The notes under the pieces were generated by a model, which was given only the letters and a program-made list of their open reading frames with translations, did no database searches and was not told the DNA's origin. Below, in pieces: positions 9,215 through 18,502 of a stretch of DNA of 64,000 bases; position 1 is the stretch's first letter; each line of letters opens with the position of its first letter. Origin of the DNA: Terrimicrobium sacchariphilum (GTDB lineage Bacteria > Verrucomicrobiota > Verrucomicrobiia > Chthoniobacterales > Terrimicrobiaceae); contig NZ_BDCO01000002.1 in assembly GCF_001613545.1 (NCBI RefSeq), forward strand, positions 2,666,001 to 2,730,000. Direction: 5' to 3'. The position numbers and the translations under genes were made by a program.

Positions 9215-9601
9215 GTGTCGCAAAGCTCCTCCAGATTAAGTCAGGCCGGGTTCAGTTTGGCTGAACTCCTGATCGTCATTGCCGTTATCGGCGTGATGGC
9301 TGCGATTGCCGTTCCGAACATTGGTTCGATCACTTCCCATGCTTATTACGCCAAAAAAGAGCGTAATGCGCAGAACGTGGCGATGGTTGCGGCGTCCGCA
9401 CGAGCGGCTGGCGCGACCAATCAATGGACGACCATTGAAGGTGCACTGGAAGATATCGTGAACGGTATCCCTGTGAAGGTCGGAGAAGAGACCTTGGAGT
9501 TTCGTGTTCCCCTCAATGCAGAAGATCGTATCGAGTTAGCCAGTGTCCTTCGTGTAGAGGAAGGCAGGATTGTATACGAGCCTTCGGGATCAACAAACTA
9601 G
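9215..9601 (+). CDS. Type IV prepilin/pseudopilin-like protein
   Basis: Small 128-residue prepilin. The short leader ends in a prepilin peptidase site (QAG|FSLAELLIVIAVIGVM) with Phe+1 and Glu+5, followed by the hydrophobic N-terminal helix. The globular part is small, about 95 residues. A GTG start is used, 8 codons before the cleavage motif. No other secretion or pilus genes are adjacent, so it would depend on a prepilin peptidase and assembly machinery encoded elsewhere. Its partner system (type II secretion or type IV pilus) cannot be told. Confidence 0.85.
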   Translation: MSQSSSRLSQAGFSLAELLIVIAVIGVMAAIAVPNIGSITSHAYYAKKERNAQNVAMVAASARAAGATNQWTTIEGALEDIVNGIPVKVGEETLEFRVPLNAEDRIELASVLRVEEGRIVYEPSGSTN

Positions 9602-9729
9602 TCACAAAACTGGTTTTTTTTGCGCACTTCGCGCCGTTTGCGTTGCGTTTTAGCCACGTGTGGGCTAACTAGGATGACTGACCGCCAGCCGTGCCAATCT
9701 GCCTGTAGAGTTCTTGCCATTTTCTTTCG

Positions 9730-11157
9730 ATGCCCAAGCAGTCCATCCTCGTTGTTGATCGTGAACCCGACTTTTTAGAGTGGGCCAAACACCAATTGGA
9801 AGGTGCTGGCGCCCGAGTCCTGACCGAAGACTCCGCCGACGCCGCCTACAAAACCTTCTGCATGGAGAATCCCGACGTCGTAATGGCGGAGATGAATCTC
9901 CATCCGTTCTCGGGCCTCGATCTTTTGGCCAAGGTACGCAAGCAGTCGCAGAACACGATGGTGATCATCATCAGCGCCTTCGGAACGAATCAAAACGTGA
10001 TCGAGGCGATGAAGATGGGAGCCTTCGATTTTGTCCGCAAGGAGCAGTTGCCCTTCAATCTCAAGATTGTGGCCGATGCTGCACTCAAAGCAGCCGCGGA
10101 GCTCAAAGCAGCGAATACATTCAAGCCTGTGCTCACTGTCGAGCAGTATCAGGACGAGATCGTCGGCAAATCCGACGCAATGCAGCAGGTGTTTAAAATG
10201 ATCGGGCGTGTCGCAGCGAGCGATGCCCCTGTCATGGTTACGGGCGAGAGCGGCTCAGGCAAGGAACTGGTCGCCCGAGCCATTCACAACTACAGCAGCC
10301 GGAGCAACAAAAGCTTCCTCGCGATCAACTGTGCGGCAATTCCTGAGAATCTCCTCGAGAGCGAGCTTTTTGGTCACGAGAAAGGATCATTTACCGGAGC
10401 ACATAGTCAGCGAATCGGCCGTTTCGAACAGTCCGACAATGGAACCCTGTTTCTCGATGAGATCGGTGAAATGCCGCTTCAGATCCAGAGCAAGATTTTG
10501 CGCGTTTTACAGGAGGGAGAGTTTTCCCGCGTAGGTGGCAACCAGACAATACGGACCAATGTCCGCATCGTGTGTGCGACGAACAAGATCCTTGAGGAGG
10601 AGGTCTCCAGAAAGACTTTCCGAGAGGATCTTTTCTATCGCTTGAACGTGGTGCGTATTCACCTGCCGCCGTTGCGATCGCGCGCCGAGGATATCCGGCT
10701 CCTTGCCGAGTATTTTCTTCAGAAGATCGCTCACCAGAAGCACCGGCCGCTCCTGAAGCTCTCTGAGGAGGCCGCGCGTGTTCTTGAGGGATACCCCTGG
10801 CCGGGCAATGTCCGGGAATTGGAGAATACGATGCAGCGGGCTACCGTGCTCGCCACCGCCGATGTTCTTCTGCCCAAGGATATCCCGCTTGGCCAGAGTT
10901 CTCTGAATATCGAGACAGCCCCGGTGCCGGCAGCAGGCGCCGACACTCTGGAGTCCGCCGTCGAGGCATTGTTCGGAGCTGCGACCAATGGCAATCTTCC
11001 TCTGCTGCCATGGCTCGAACGGGAATTTACCCTGCGCGCCATGCAGAAGACCGGCAATAATCAGGTGAGGGCAGCCCGTCTGCTCGGTATTACCCGTGCC
11101 ACCCTCCGCAAGCGCCTGGAACGTAACGGTTCCCTTGGCGCAGTCGACGAAGAGTGA
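9730..11157 (+). CDS. NtrC-family sigma-54 activator with degenerate receiver domain
   Basis: Three-domain transcription activator of 475 residues. The receiver domain is about 1-120, the AAA+ sigma-54 interaction domain about 145-380 (Walker A GESGSGKE, Walker B LFLDEIGEM, arginine region FREDLFYRLNV), and a Fis-type HTH is at the end (NQVRAARLLGITRATLRKRL). The phospho-acceptor position holds Glu54 (VVMAEMNL) instead of Asp, and the acidic pair DD near residue 10 reads DR. The sigma-54 contact loop is GSFTGA instead of GAFTGA. No histidine kinase is adjacent. Glu at the acceptor could mimic phosphorylation. Its GTG-started downstream neighbour overlaps its stop. Confidence 0.93.
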   Translation: MPKQSILVVDREPDFLEWAKHQLEGAGARVLTEDSADAAYKTFCMENPDVVMAEMNLHPFSGLDLLAKVRKQSQNTMVIIISAFGTNQNVIEAMKMGAFDFVRKEQLPFNLKIVADAALKAAAELKAANTFKPVLTVEQYQDEIVGKSDAMQQVFKMIGRVAASDAPVMVTGESGSGKELVARAIHNYSSRSNKSFLAINCAAIPENLLESELFGHEKGSFTGAHSQRIGRFEQSDNGTLFLDEIGEMPLQIQSKILRVLQEGEFSRVGGNQTIRTNVRIVCATNKILEEEVSRKTFREDLFYRLNVVRIHLPPLRSRAEDIRLLAEYFLQKIAHQKHRPLLKLSEEAARVLEGYPWPGNVRELENTMQRATVLATADVLLPKDIPLGQSSLNIETAPVPAAGADTLESAVEALFGAATNGNLPLLPWLEREFTLRAMQKTGNNQVRAARLLGITRATLRKRLERNGSLGAVDEE

Positions 11158-11969
11158 AATCGCCCTTCTCCTGGCAGTTTCAGGAGGATGAGCTGATCGA
11201 TGCCCATACGATCCCGATTTGGGATCGGGGATTTCGATACGGCATGAGTGTTTTTGAAACGATCCTGCTCCATCGAGGGCGGGCCGTTTTGGAAGCGGAG
11301 CACCTGGAGCGTCTGCAGAAAGCATCTGCTGCCGCCGGGTTTGTACTGCCCGTTGGGCTCCAGTCGGCACTCGCACGTCGCCTCGAGGAACTGGGAGGCT
11401 CTTTCTCGGGAATGATGCGGATTTATGTTACCGCGGGCAGTGGTGCGCCTTTGTCGGAAACACGGGAATCGCGCGTCTTCGTATTTGGGGAAGAGGCCGA
11501 GGCACCGTCTGCGCTCGAAAGGGAGAGGGGATGGAATCTGCATGTATCCCGAGCTCCAATCTTTGCCGTCCTTGGGGGGTGGAAGACGGGAAATTATTGG
11601 CCGCACGTCCAGGCACTGGCGGAGGCCCGGCAAAGCGCGTGCGACGAAAGCGTGATGCTCGACCTTGCGGGAAGCGTGGTTTCTGCCGCGATGGCAAATT
11701 TGTTTGCTCTCATCGATGGGGAGTGGCTCACGCCTCCTCTTGCTTTCGGTGCTCGTGACGGCGTCGTGCGGGATTGGGTGATGCAGAACTCATCGGCCCG
11801 CGAGGAAGTGATTGTTCTCGAGGCCCTCTTGCGCGCTACAGAATGCTTCCTTACCAACAGCCGTATAGGAATCCAGCCCGTACGATCCATCGATGGCCGT
11901 GAGTTGCCCAGCCAGTCCGCCGGACGTCTGATTTACGATACCTACCGTGAAAAAATCCTCGGCGCTTGA
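11154..11969 (+). CDS. Class IV PLP aminotransferase (aminodeoxychorismate lyase / BCAT-like)
   Basis: PLP enzyme of 271 residues in fold type IV. Family landmarks are IWDRGFRYGMSVFET near the N-terminus, the PLP lysine in GGWKTGNYWPHV, and SVVSAAMANLFAL in the cofactor-phosphate region. The length and the DRGFRYG motif fit 4-amino-4-deoxychorismate lyase (PabC, folate pathway), but D-amino-acid or branched-chain aminotransferases cannot be excluded. The GTG start overlaps the stop of the regulator by 4 bases, and its 3' end overlaps mfd by 23 bases, so it is translationally coupled. Confidence 0.85.
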   Translation: MKSPFSWQFQEDELIDAHTIPIWDRGFRYGMSVFETILLHRGRAVLEAEHLERLQKASAAAGFVLPVGLQSALARRLEELGGSFSGMMRIYVTAGSGAPLSETRESRVFVFGEEAEAPSALERERGWNLHVSRAPIFAVLGGWKTGNYWPHVQALAEARQSACDESVMLDLAGSVVSAAMANLFALIDGEWLTPPLAFGARDGVVRDWVMQNSSAREEVIVLEALLRATECFLTNSRIGIQPVRSIDGRELPSQSAGRLIYDTYREKILGA

Positions 11970-14900
11970 TCGCATCATTCAATGCGTCGAGCCGGTCCTG
12001 AAGGGACGCTTAAGTCGGCCGGGCGCACTATCAGAGGTCTGCGAGTCGGCGCAACCGTTTGTCGCCAGCATGGTGATCCGGGCTCAGGCCAATCGGCGCG
12101 TTTGGGTGGAGTGTCCGACTTTGAAGGCCCAGGAGGCGTTCGCTGCGGAACTTGCCGTCTGGAATGCGGCGACTCGCATTTTTCCAGAGCTTGAGGCGCC
12201 TGCGGATGAAAATGATACCGTATTGGCTGATCCTGAAACAGCAGCGGAACGTCTGGAACTGCTGCAGCTGCTCGGCGGCAAGGATTACCGTGGACCGGTT
12301 GTCGTTCATACCGAGCAATGGACGCACCACGTTCCCACCTCGCAATCAATCGCCGGTGCGGTGCTTCGCCTGGAAAGGGACCGCACATTGTCACTGGATG
12401 AAGCGACAGAAAAGCTGGCCGCCGCTGGCTATGAGCGCACTGCCCAGGTGGGCACTCGCGGGCAATACGCGGTACGAGGCGGTATTTTTGATGTTTATTC
12501 CTGGCAGGCGCCCCTGCCGTTCCGGGTCGAGCTCGATGACGACCGTATAGAGTCCATTCGCGAGTTTCACCCCGATACACAGATCTCCATCTCAACGTTG
12601 GAAGACTGTGAGATTCTGGCAGGAAATCTCGACCGCAGGCTATGTCTGCTGGAGAACTATGTCGGGAAAGACGATTTGATCATTTCTTCCGGCCCTGTTG
12701 GACGCGGCGAGATCGTCCTTGAAGCCGGAGGGGCGAACGATCCTGCAGCGTTTTTTCCGCAACCCTTTTCGGAGTTTCATGCGGGAGACCTCGTGCTCGA
12801 TGCCGCGAGACGCGGCCAGTTCTTTCGCCAGCTTGAGGAGTGGCGACGCGAAGGTTGGATGGTTGCGTTGCTGGCGAACAGTGATGGTGAAATCGAGCGT
12901 TTCCGGGAACTGGCTCGAGAACACTGTCATGACGTGGCGGATCTCGTCTTTCTCAAGCTTCCGCTCTCCCGGGGATTTATTTGTCCCGCCGTCCGGTTGG
13001 CGGTGCTTTCCGATGCCGAGCTCTTTGGGCGTGGAGCGGCTCTGCGGCTGCAACGGCTGGCTTTGCGTCGCGAGCGCGCGGTCGCCAGTCGTGCTGCCAC
13101 CGACTTCAGCGAGTTTGCCCCTGGCGATTATGTGGTCCATCTGGACCATGGCATCGGCCGGTTTGAAGGATTGCAGGAACGACCCGGGACAGGTGAGGGA
13201 GAGATGCTCGTCGTGGAGTATGCAAACTCGGCCCGCCTTTATGTTCCACTTGATCAAGCCTGGCAGGTCTCGCGCTATGTCGGCTTGGGCAAAAAGAACC
13301 CCGAGCTTTCGGAACTGGGGGATGCCAAATGGGAGAAGGCCAAGCAAAAGGCGCAGAAATCGATTTTCGACTACGCTGCCAGCATGCTGCGCATCCAGGC
13401 GGAGCGCGAGATCGCGCCGGGATTTGCCCATCCTCCAGACTCCCATTGGCAAGAAGAGTTTGAGGATTCGTTCCCGTACAAGGCTACCGTCGATCAGGTA
13501 AGGGCAATCGCAGAGGCAAAGCACGACATGGAGTCGGATATGCCCATGGACCGCCTGGTGTGTGGAGACGTGGGCTTCGGAAAGACGGAGGTCGCCATTC
13601 GGGCGGTGTTCAAAGCCGTGATGAGCGGGAAGCAGGTTGCCGTGCTGGCACCCACGACCGTACTGGCCCAGCAACACTATCAGAACTTCCGCGAACGGAT
13701 GAGTGATTACCCCGTCAATGTGGAGCTTCTCAGCCGGTATCGCACGCCTGCGGAGCAAAAGAAGGTGCTGCGCGGGCTGGCGGCGGGAGGAGTGGATATC
13801 GTCGTCGGCACACATCGACTTGTTTCAGCCGATGTGCAGTTCAAGGACATCGGGCTGGTGGTGGTCGATGAGGAGCAGCGATTCGGAGTAAAGCACAAGG
13901 ATCGGCTCAAGGAGCGCTTCCGGCAGGTCGACGTCCTGACGCTCTCCGCCACTCCGATTCCCCGTACTCTTTACCTCGCGCTCATGGGTGCCAGGGATAT
14001 GTCGGTCATCGAGACACCGCCGGCCAATCGCCAGTCGGTGGAGACCATCGTGTGCGCTTACGATGAGCGGGTCTTTCGCGATGCCATCAATCGGGAACTA
14101 AACCGGGGCGGGCAGGTGTATTTCCTCCACAACCGCGTCGGTACCATCGAGAAGGTCGCGGCCCGTATCAAGGAACTCTGTCCCAAAGCCAAGGTGATCG
14201 TCGGCCACGGTCAGATGGCCGAGGGGGCATTGGAGGACGTCATGAGGATATTTGTCGGCGGAAAGGCCGATGTGCTCGTCTCGACCACGATCATCGAAAG
14301 CGGCATCGATATCCCGAACGCAAACACGATTATCATTGATCGCGCCGACTTGTTTGGCCTGGCCGACCTCTATCAGCTGAGAGGTCGCGTGGGGCGTTCT
14401 CAAAACAAGGCCTACGCCTACCTGATGCTGCCTCGAGATCTGATGGGAGCAGCTCGCAAGCGCGTCTCGGCGATCAAGCAATACAGCGAGCTGGGCTCCG
14501 GCTTCAAAATCGCCATGCGTGACCTTGAGATCCGCGGAGCAGGTAATCTTCTGGGAACGGCGCAAAGTGGGCACATCATCACCGTGGGCTTCGATCTATA
14601 CTGCAAGCTCCTGAAACAGGCGGTAGATACTCTCAAGGGGAATCGCCGGGGTAAACGTCCACCTGCCGGACTGAGGCTCGATTTTGTCACCACCGACGAA
14701 GCGCAATGGATCTCTCCCGGTGTCGAAATGGCTGGCAGTTTCCTGCCAGCCTCCTACGTGACAGATTCCCGGACCAGGATTGTCTGCTATCGCAAGCTGG
14801 CAGAGGTGTCGGAAGCCGATGGAGTCGGCCTGCTGGAGAATGAATGGCGGGACCGTTTCGGCCCGCTGCCACTTCCGGCGGAGAATGCATTGCTCTGTGC

Positions 14901-15087
14901 TCGCATTCGCATCGAGGCAGCCCGCAGGCGCATCACGATGGTCGAATCCCGTGACAGTAAACTCATGCTCACTCAGCGTCGGGAGCTGCTGCAAAAGGAT
15001 GGGCGGTTTCCCCGCTTGACGGCCTCCGACCCGGATTCTAGGTTGCGAGAGATATTGTCTTTTTTGGAATCCATTCCCTGTACATGA
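11947..15087 (+). CDS. mfd: Transcription-repair coupling factor
   Basis: ATP-driven translocase that removes RNA polymerase stalled at lesions and recruits UvrA. It has 1046 residues (E. coli about 1150; the N-terminal module is somewhat shorter). The order is a UvrB-like N-terminal region (RGGIFDVYS), the CarD-like RNAP-interaction domain ([18 protein letters not shown]), helicase motifs (GDVGFGKTE Walker [10 protein letters not shown] motif [13 protein letters not shown] motif III), the translocation motif (RGRVGRS) and the C-terminal D7 domain. The GTG start lies inside the preceding gene. Nucleotide-excision-repair gene uvrA lies 3.4 kb downstream. Confidence 0.97.
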   Translation: MKKSSALDRIIQCVEPVLKGRLSRPGALSEVCESAQPFVASMVIRAQANRRVWVECPTLKAQEAFAAELAVWNAATRIFPELEAPADENDTVLADPETAAERLELLQLLGGKDYRGPVVVHTEQWTHHVPTSQSIAGAVLRLERDRTLSLDEATEKLAAAGYERTAQVGTRGQYAVRGGIFDVYSWQAPLPFRVELDDDRIESIREFHPDTQISISTLEDCEILAGNLDRRLCLLENYVGKDDLIISSGPVGRGEIVLEAGGANDPAAFFPQPFSEFHAGDLVLDAARRGQFFRQLEEWRREGWMVALLANSDGEIERFRELAREHCHDVADLVFLKLPLSRGFICPAVRLAVLSDAELFGRGAALRLQRLALRRERAVASRAATDFSEFAPGDYVVHLDHGIGRFEGLQERPGTGEGEMLVVEYANSARLYVPLDQAWQVSRYVGLGKKNPELSELGDAKWEKAKQKAQKSIFDYAASMLRIQAEREIAPGFAHPPDSHWQEEFEDSFPYKATVDQVRAIAEAKHDMESDMPMDRLVCGDVGFGKTEVAIRAVFKAVMSGKQVAVLAPTTVLAQQHYQNFRERMSDYPVNVELLSRYRTPAEQKKVLRGLAAGGVDIVVGTHRLVSADVQFKDIGLVVVDEEQRFGVKHKDRLKERFRQVDVLTLSATPIPRTLYLALMGARDMSVIETPPANRQSVETIVCAYDERVFRDAINRELNRGGQVYFLHNRVGTIEKVAARIKELCPKAKVIVGHGQMAEGALEDVMRIFVGGKADVLVSTTIIESGIDIPNANTIIIDRADLFGLADLYQLRGRVGRSQNKAYAYLMLPRDLMGAARKRVSAIKQYSELGSGFKIAMRDLEIRGAGNLLGTAQSGHIITVGFDLYCKLLKQAVDTLKGNRRGKRPPAGLRLDFVTTDEAQWISPGVEMAGSFLPASYVTDSRTRIVCYRKLAEVSEADGVGLLENEWRDRFGPLPLPAENALLCARIRIEAARRRITMVESRDSKLMLTQRRELLQKDGRFPRLTASDPDSRLREILSFLESIPCT

Positions 15088-16061
15088 AGCATTTTGTCGT
15101 TTTCTCCGTGGCGCTTTTGATTGCCGGTATTGCGCTCGCGCAGAAAGCAGAGGTCATCGATGGTATCGCAGCTCTCGTCAACAATGACGTGGTCACCATC
15201 TCGCAAGTACGAGAACTGGTCGGCGCTCGTGAGCGCTCTCTCCGTCAGTTGTACAGCGGCAACGAGTTGCGCGCGAAGCTCGAAGAAGTGCGCTTGGCCG
15301 CGATCAAGGATCTGATCGATCGCCAACTGATCCTGCAGGAGTTCAAGAAGCTTCAGGAAAAGGGGGCAAGCATTCCGGACTACGTGATTGATGACCGTGT
15401 GCAGACCATCATCCGAGAGGAGTTTGGTGGTGATCGCTCCGCGTTCATCCGCACTTTGCAGGCACAGGGATACACGTTGACGCGATTCAAGGAGATCGAG
15501 CGCGAAAAGATCATCGTGCAAGCCATGCGCCAGTCGAAGGTGAACAACGACTTCGTGATCTCGCCGACCCAGATCCAAGCCTATTACAACAAAAACAAGA
15601 TGTCCTACGCGACTCCCGAGCAGGTCAAGCTCCGGATGATCGTCATCCGTGAGGAAAACTCCTCGGACGTCGCCTCGACGGATAAACAGGGCATCGCCAA
15701 GGAGATCAGGGACAAAATTGCCGGCGGTGCGGAGTTCGACCGTATGGCTCAGATGTACTCCGAAGACCCGAATACCCAGGAGGTCGGGGGAGACTGGGGC
15801 TGGATCGAACGTGGAACGCTCAACGAGCAACTCACGAGCGTGGCTTTTTCCCTGCGGCCGGGCGAGGTAAGCCCTGTCGTACAGATTGGTGGCACCTACT
15901 ACATCCTCATGATCGAGGCGAAGAAGAATGCCGCAGTGAAGCCGATTTCCGATGTTCGTGATGAGATCGAGCGCAACCTCATTCAGCAGGAGCGAATGAA
16001 GTCCCAGGAACGCTGGCTCGATACGCTCCGCCAGAAGGCTTACATCAAAATCCTCTCCTAG
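15084..16061 (+). CDS. Periplasmic SurA/PpiC-type peptidyl-prolyl isomerase
   Basis: Secreted foldase of 325 residues. A signal peptide (about 1-19, ending ...GIALA) precedes a SurA-N-like helical chaperone region and a single parvulin rotamase domain (about 175-290: VKLRMIVIREEN, FDRMAQMYSEDPNT, GGDWGWI, LRPGEVSPVVQIGGTYYILMIE). It has one rotamase domain rather than the two of E. coli SurA. It overlaps mfd by 4 bases (ATGA) and precedes pdxA by 4 bases, a surA-pdxA order that is also seen in enterobacteria. Probably assists outer-membrane protein folding. Confidence 0.9.
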   Translation: MKHFVVFSVALLIAGIALAQKAEVIDGIAALVNNDVVTISQVRELVGARERSLRQLYSGNELRAKLEEVRLAAIKDLIDRQLILQEFKKLQEKGASIPDYVIDDRVQTIIREEFGGDRSAFIRTLQAQGYTLTRFKEIEREKIIVQAMRQSKVNNDFVISPTQIQAYYNKNKMSYATPEQVKLRMIVIREENSSDVASTDKQGIAKEIRDKIAGGAEFDRMAQMYSEDPNTQEVGGDWGWIERGTLNEQLTSVAFSLRPGEVSPVVQIGGTYYILMIEAKKNAAVKPISDVRDEIERNLIQQERMKSQERWLDTLRQKAYIKILS

Positions 16062-16065
16062 AGGC

Positions 16066-16953
16066 GTGAAGCCGCGTATCGGTCTCACCTTGGGCGATCC
16101 GGCTGGGATTGGTCCGGAAGTCATTCGGGCGGCCCTGCTTTCTACGGACATACCCACGGATGCGGAATATATCCTTATAGGTGGGGAGGGTGCGGATGTT
16201 TTTCGGCCCGGTGAGCCGAGCAGGGATTCCGCTTTGCATGCTCTAGCCTCTCTGGAAGAAGCCGCGGAACGTTGTCGGTCCGGGGATTTACACGGAGTTG
16301 TGACTGGCCCGATTTCCAAGAAATCGATGCACGAGATCGGCTTCGATTTTCCAGGGCAAACCGAGTTTTTTGCCTCTTGGGCGGGCATCGAGAATTTTGC
16401 CATGTGCCTTACCGGTGGCCAGATCACCGTTGCTCTGGTCACCGCCCATGTGCCGCTACGCGAAGTGCGCTCTCTTTTAAGTGAAGAGGAAATCGCGCGT
16501 GTTGGGGGCCTGTTGACTCACTTCCTGAGGAGGAGAGGCTTGAGAATTCCTCGTATCGCCGTGGCCGGATACAATCCCCATGCCGGGGAGGGTGGCGATC
16601 TTGGACGGGAGGAGATCGAGATCATTTCTCCAGCCATCGATCTGCTTAAGGCGCGGTTCGGTGCGCTTGCAGAGTTTTCGGGGCCTCATTCCCCGGATAC
16701 CGTGTTTTGTCGGAGCGTTGCGGGTGAGTTCGATGGTGTACTATGCATGTACCACGACCAGGGCCTCATTCCTTTGAAACTGCATGCGTTTGACCGCGGG
16801 GTAAATGTCACCCTGGGGCTTCCCTTCGTACGTACGAGCCCAGACCACGGTACGGCCTTTGAGATCGCAGGGAAGGGTGTTGCGAGACCTGAGAGTACGA
16901 TTCACGCGGTGGCTCTCGCTGTGGAATTGGCGCGAGCACGAGAGATCGACTAG
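16066..16953 (+). CDS. pdxA: 4-hydroxythreonine-4-phosphate dehydrogenase
   Basis: Pyridoxal phosphate (DXP-dependent) pathway dehydrogenase, 295 residues against about 330 in E. coli. Motifs seen are GDPAGIGPEV at the start, the substrate segment TGPISKKSM, the metal-binding YNPHAGEGG and the histidine region MYHDQGLIPLK, then FVRTSPDHGTAFEIAGKG. A GTG start lies 4 bases after the SurA-like gene. It is the last gene of the co-directional run that begins with the sigma-54 activator. Confidence 0.96.
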   Translation: MKPRIGLTLGDPAGIGPEVIRAALLSTDIPTDAEYILIGGEGADVFRPGEPSRDSALHALASLEEAAERCRSGDLHGVVTGPISKKSMHEIGFDFPGQTEFFASWAGIENFAMCLTGGQITVALVTAHVPLREVRSLLSEEEIARVGGLLTHFLRRRGLRIPRIAVAGYNPHAGEGGDLGREEIEIISPAIDLLKARFGALAEFSGPHSPDTVFCRSVAGEFDGVLCMYHDQGLIPLKLHAFDRGVNVTLGLPFVRTSPDHGTAFEIAGKGVARPESTIHAVALAVELARAREID

Positions 16954-17035
16954 ATCACCATCGTCAGTCGGAATTGCCAGTTCCCGCGTGACAGAAAACC
17001 GATGGAAGGAATTGCATCGCCATATAGGCGACGCA

Positions 17036-17587
17036 TTAGTTGTTCTTCAACAATTGCCCGAGAGCCTGAACGGATCCATCGGGAAACAGGATCAGAGGTC
17101 CCTGGCCATGGGCACTGGCAATTTCGATCAGCCAAGGCTGTCGCGGCCAGCGGTAGGGTCCGTTGGGAGTGGCGTCGAATTCCGTGGGCAGATAGTGCAC
17201 TTTTAATTCGTCGCCTGAAGCGTTTTTTAAGTGGCCTTTGGCGAGAACCGGGCACTGCCAGACCTTCTCCGACTGCGTGTACGGCCTCATAATCCCGATC
17301 CAATAATTGTCGTATAAGGTATCATTTGAGGAGAGATCAGTCGGCACAGGCGGCCAGTGATTCTTCTCGCTGATGTAGGCTGCAAAGGCAGAGTGCAGAC
17401 TCCGCATGTTGCTTATGCATTGCGCCTTGGTAAAGCTACCATAGAGATTTGGCGTCGCCTTGAAGATCATGACCGCCAGAATCAAAAAAATCCCAATCGC
17501 TACGACCAGCTCGATGAGCGTCATTCCTTTTCGGCCGGAATACGCGAGCACTCGCGGTTTCAAACTTGGTTTCGAGGGACTAATCAC
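17036..17587 (-). CDS. Prepilin-type N-terminal cleavage domain protein (pseudopilin)
   Basis: 183-residue pseudopilin. The N-terminal leader ends in the prepilin peptidase site (RKG|MTLIELVVAIGIFL; Glu+5 present), followed by a membrane helix and a soluble part with SNMRSLHSAFAAYISEKN and a C-terminal LFPDGSVQAL. This resembles the DG-containing prepilin-like family that is expanded in Verrucomicrobiota, Lentisphaerae and Planctomycetes. It lies downstream of the secreted unknown on the same strand but is separated from it by a strong terminator, so it probably has its own promoter. Confidence 0.82.
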   Translation of the reverse strand: MISPSKPSLKPRVLAYSGRKGMTLIELVVAIGIFLILAVMIFKATPNLYGSFTKAQCISNMRSLHSAFAAYISEKNHWPPVPTDLSSNDTLYDNYWIGIMRPYTQSEKVWQCPVLAKGHLKNASGDELKVHYLPTEFDATPNGPYRWPRQPWLIEIASAHGQGPLILFPDGSVQALGQLLKNN

Positions 17588-17604
17588 AGCTATGCAAGAG
17601 GGCT

Positions 17605-17644
17605 ACAAAAAACAAGGAGTGCAACCAAAGTTGCACTCCTTGTT
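17605..17644 (-). terminator. Intrinsic terminator of the secreted unknown gene
   Basis: A perfect 15-bp inverted repeat (17611-17625 with 17630-17644, 4-base loop) is followed on the minus strand by a T run (17605-17612 reads AAAA on +). It lies 20 bases after the stop of the gene ending at 17665. Confidence 0.85.
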
Positions 17645-17664
17645 AAAACACTATTTACCTCAAC

Positions 17665-18345
17665 TTACTGTGTGGAGGATGAAGATGACGTATCAGTCGT
17701 GCTGACCGACGGACCCGTACGCAGGCGGGTTCCACGGAAATTGAAGCGACTCTCGGGGAGCGAGCTTCCCGGAACATTGATCGTGGTGACAGTCACCGGA
17801 TCAATGATAACAGTGCTCGAACCGGTAGCTGTAATGGAAACTCCACTCAAATCCATGATGTATACGAGCTGATCCGTGCGAGCCGGAGTGCCGGATACCT
17901 TTCCATAGCCACTGAATGAACCCACCGGAGAACCAAGGTCAATATCACCCTTGAAGTAACCAGTCGCGGCATTGCCCGGCACAATGTATGCAACCGAGCC
18001 CTGAATGGTGCCGCCATCGCCCGTAAGGGAACGCTGCGCAGACGAATCAAGAATGCCGGTGACCTTGCCTTGGGAGATGTTGGCTTGGGTACCGCCGGAC
18101 AGAATGTTGCCGTCGACAAAGAACACCCAGGTATTGTTTCTGGTCGTGGAGGTTTGCGATCCACCACTGATTTCGAAAGTGAAAAGTCCGGTGAGATTGG
18201 TTCCCGTGGCGACGCCTTGATAAAGGCCATCAGTTCCCGTCGGAAGCGGGGAACCATTTGTGAATGGCGGCGGACCTCCGAATGAGCCGGCTTTGACAGT
18301 GCCAACTGAGACGAGAGCGGAGAAAAGGAGGATTCTGAGGTTCAT
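17665..18345 (-). CDS. Secreted protein of unknown function
   Basis: 226-residue protein with a signal peptide (MNLRILLFSALVSVGTVKAG). The mature part is rich in Gly, Ser and Thr with alternating hydrophobic residues, suggesting a beta-sheet domain (GLFTFEISGG, NTWVFFVDGNIL, GYFKGDIDLGS). The C-terminus is a Ser/Thr-rich tail. There are no cysteines, no PEP-CTERM motif and no catalytic signature that I recognise. It is monocistronic, with its own terminator. Likely extracellular or periplasmic. Confidence 0.7.
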   Translation of the reverse strand: MNLRILLFSALVSVGTVKAGSFGGPPPFTNGSPLPTGTDGLYQGVATGTNLTGLFTFEISGGSQTSTTRNNTWVFFVDGNILSGGTQANISQGKVTGILDSSAQRSLTGDGGTIQGSVAYIVPGNAATGYFKGDIDLGSPVGSFSGYGKVSGTPARTDQLVYIMDLSGVSITATGSSTVIIDPVTVTTINVPGSSLPESRFNFRGTRLRTGPSVSTTDTSSSSSTQ

Positions 18346-18502
18346 TCAGGGAGCAAGAGCTAGAGAAAATGCATCAGTCTTGCAAGAGAAAAAGCCTCGC
18401 GCAGGCCGCTGTGCGTCAAGCTGTAGCGTTCGCTTCGGCAGGATCAGTGAAAATGTTCTTTTTACCTCCCCCGGATTTTTTGCAGGATAGCGGATTCTGG
18501 TC

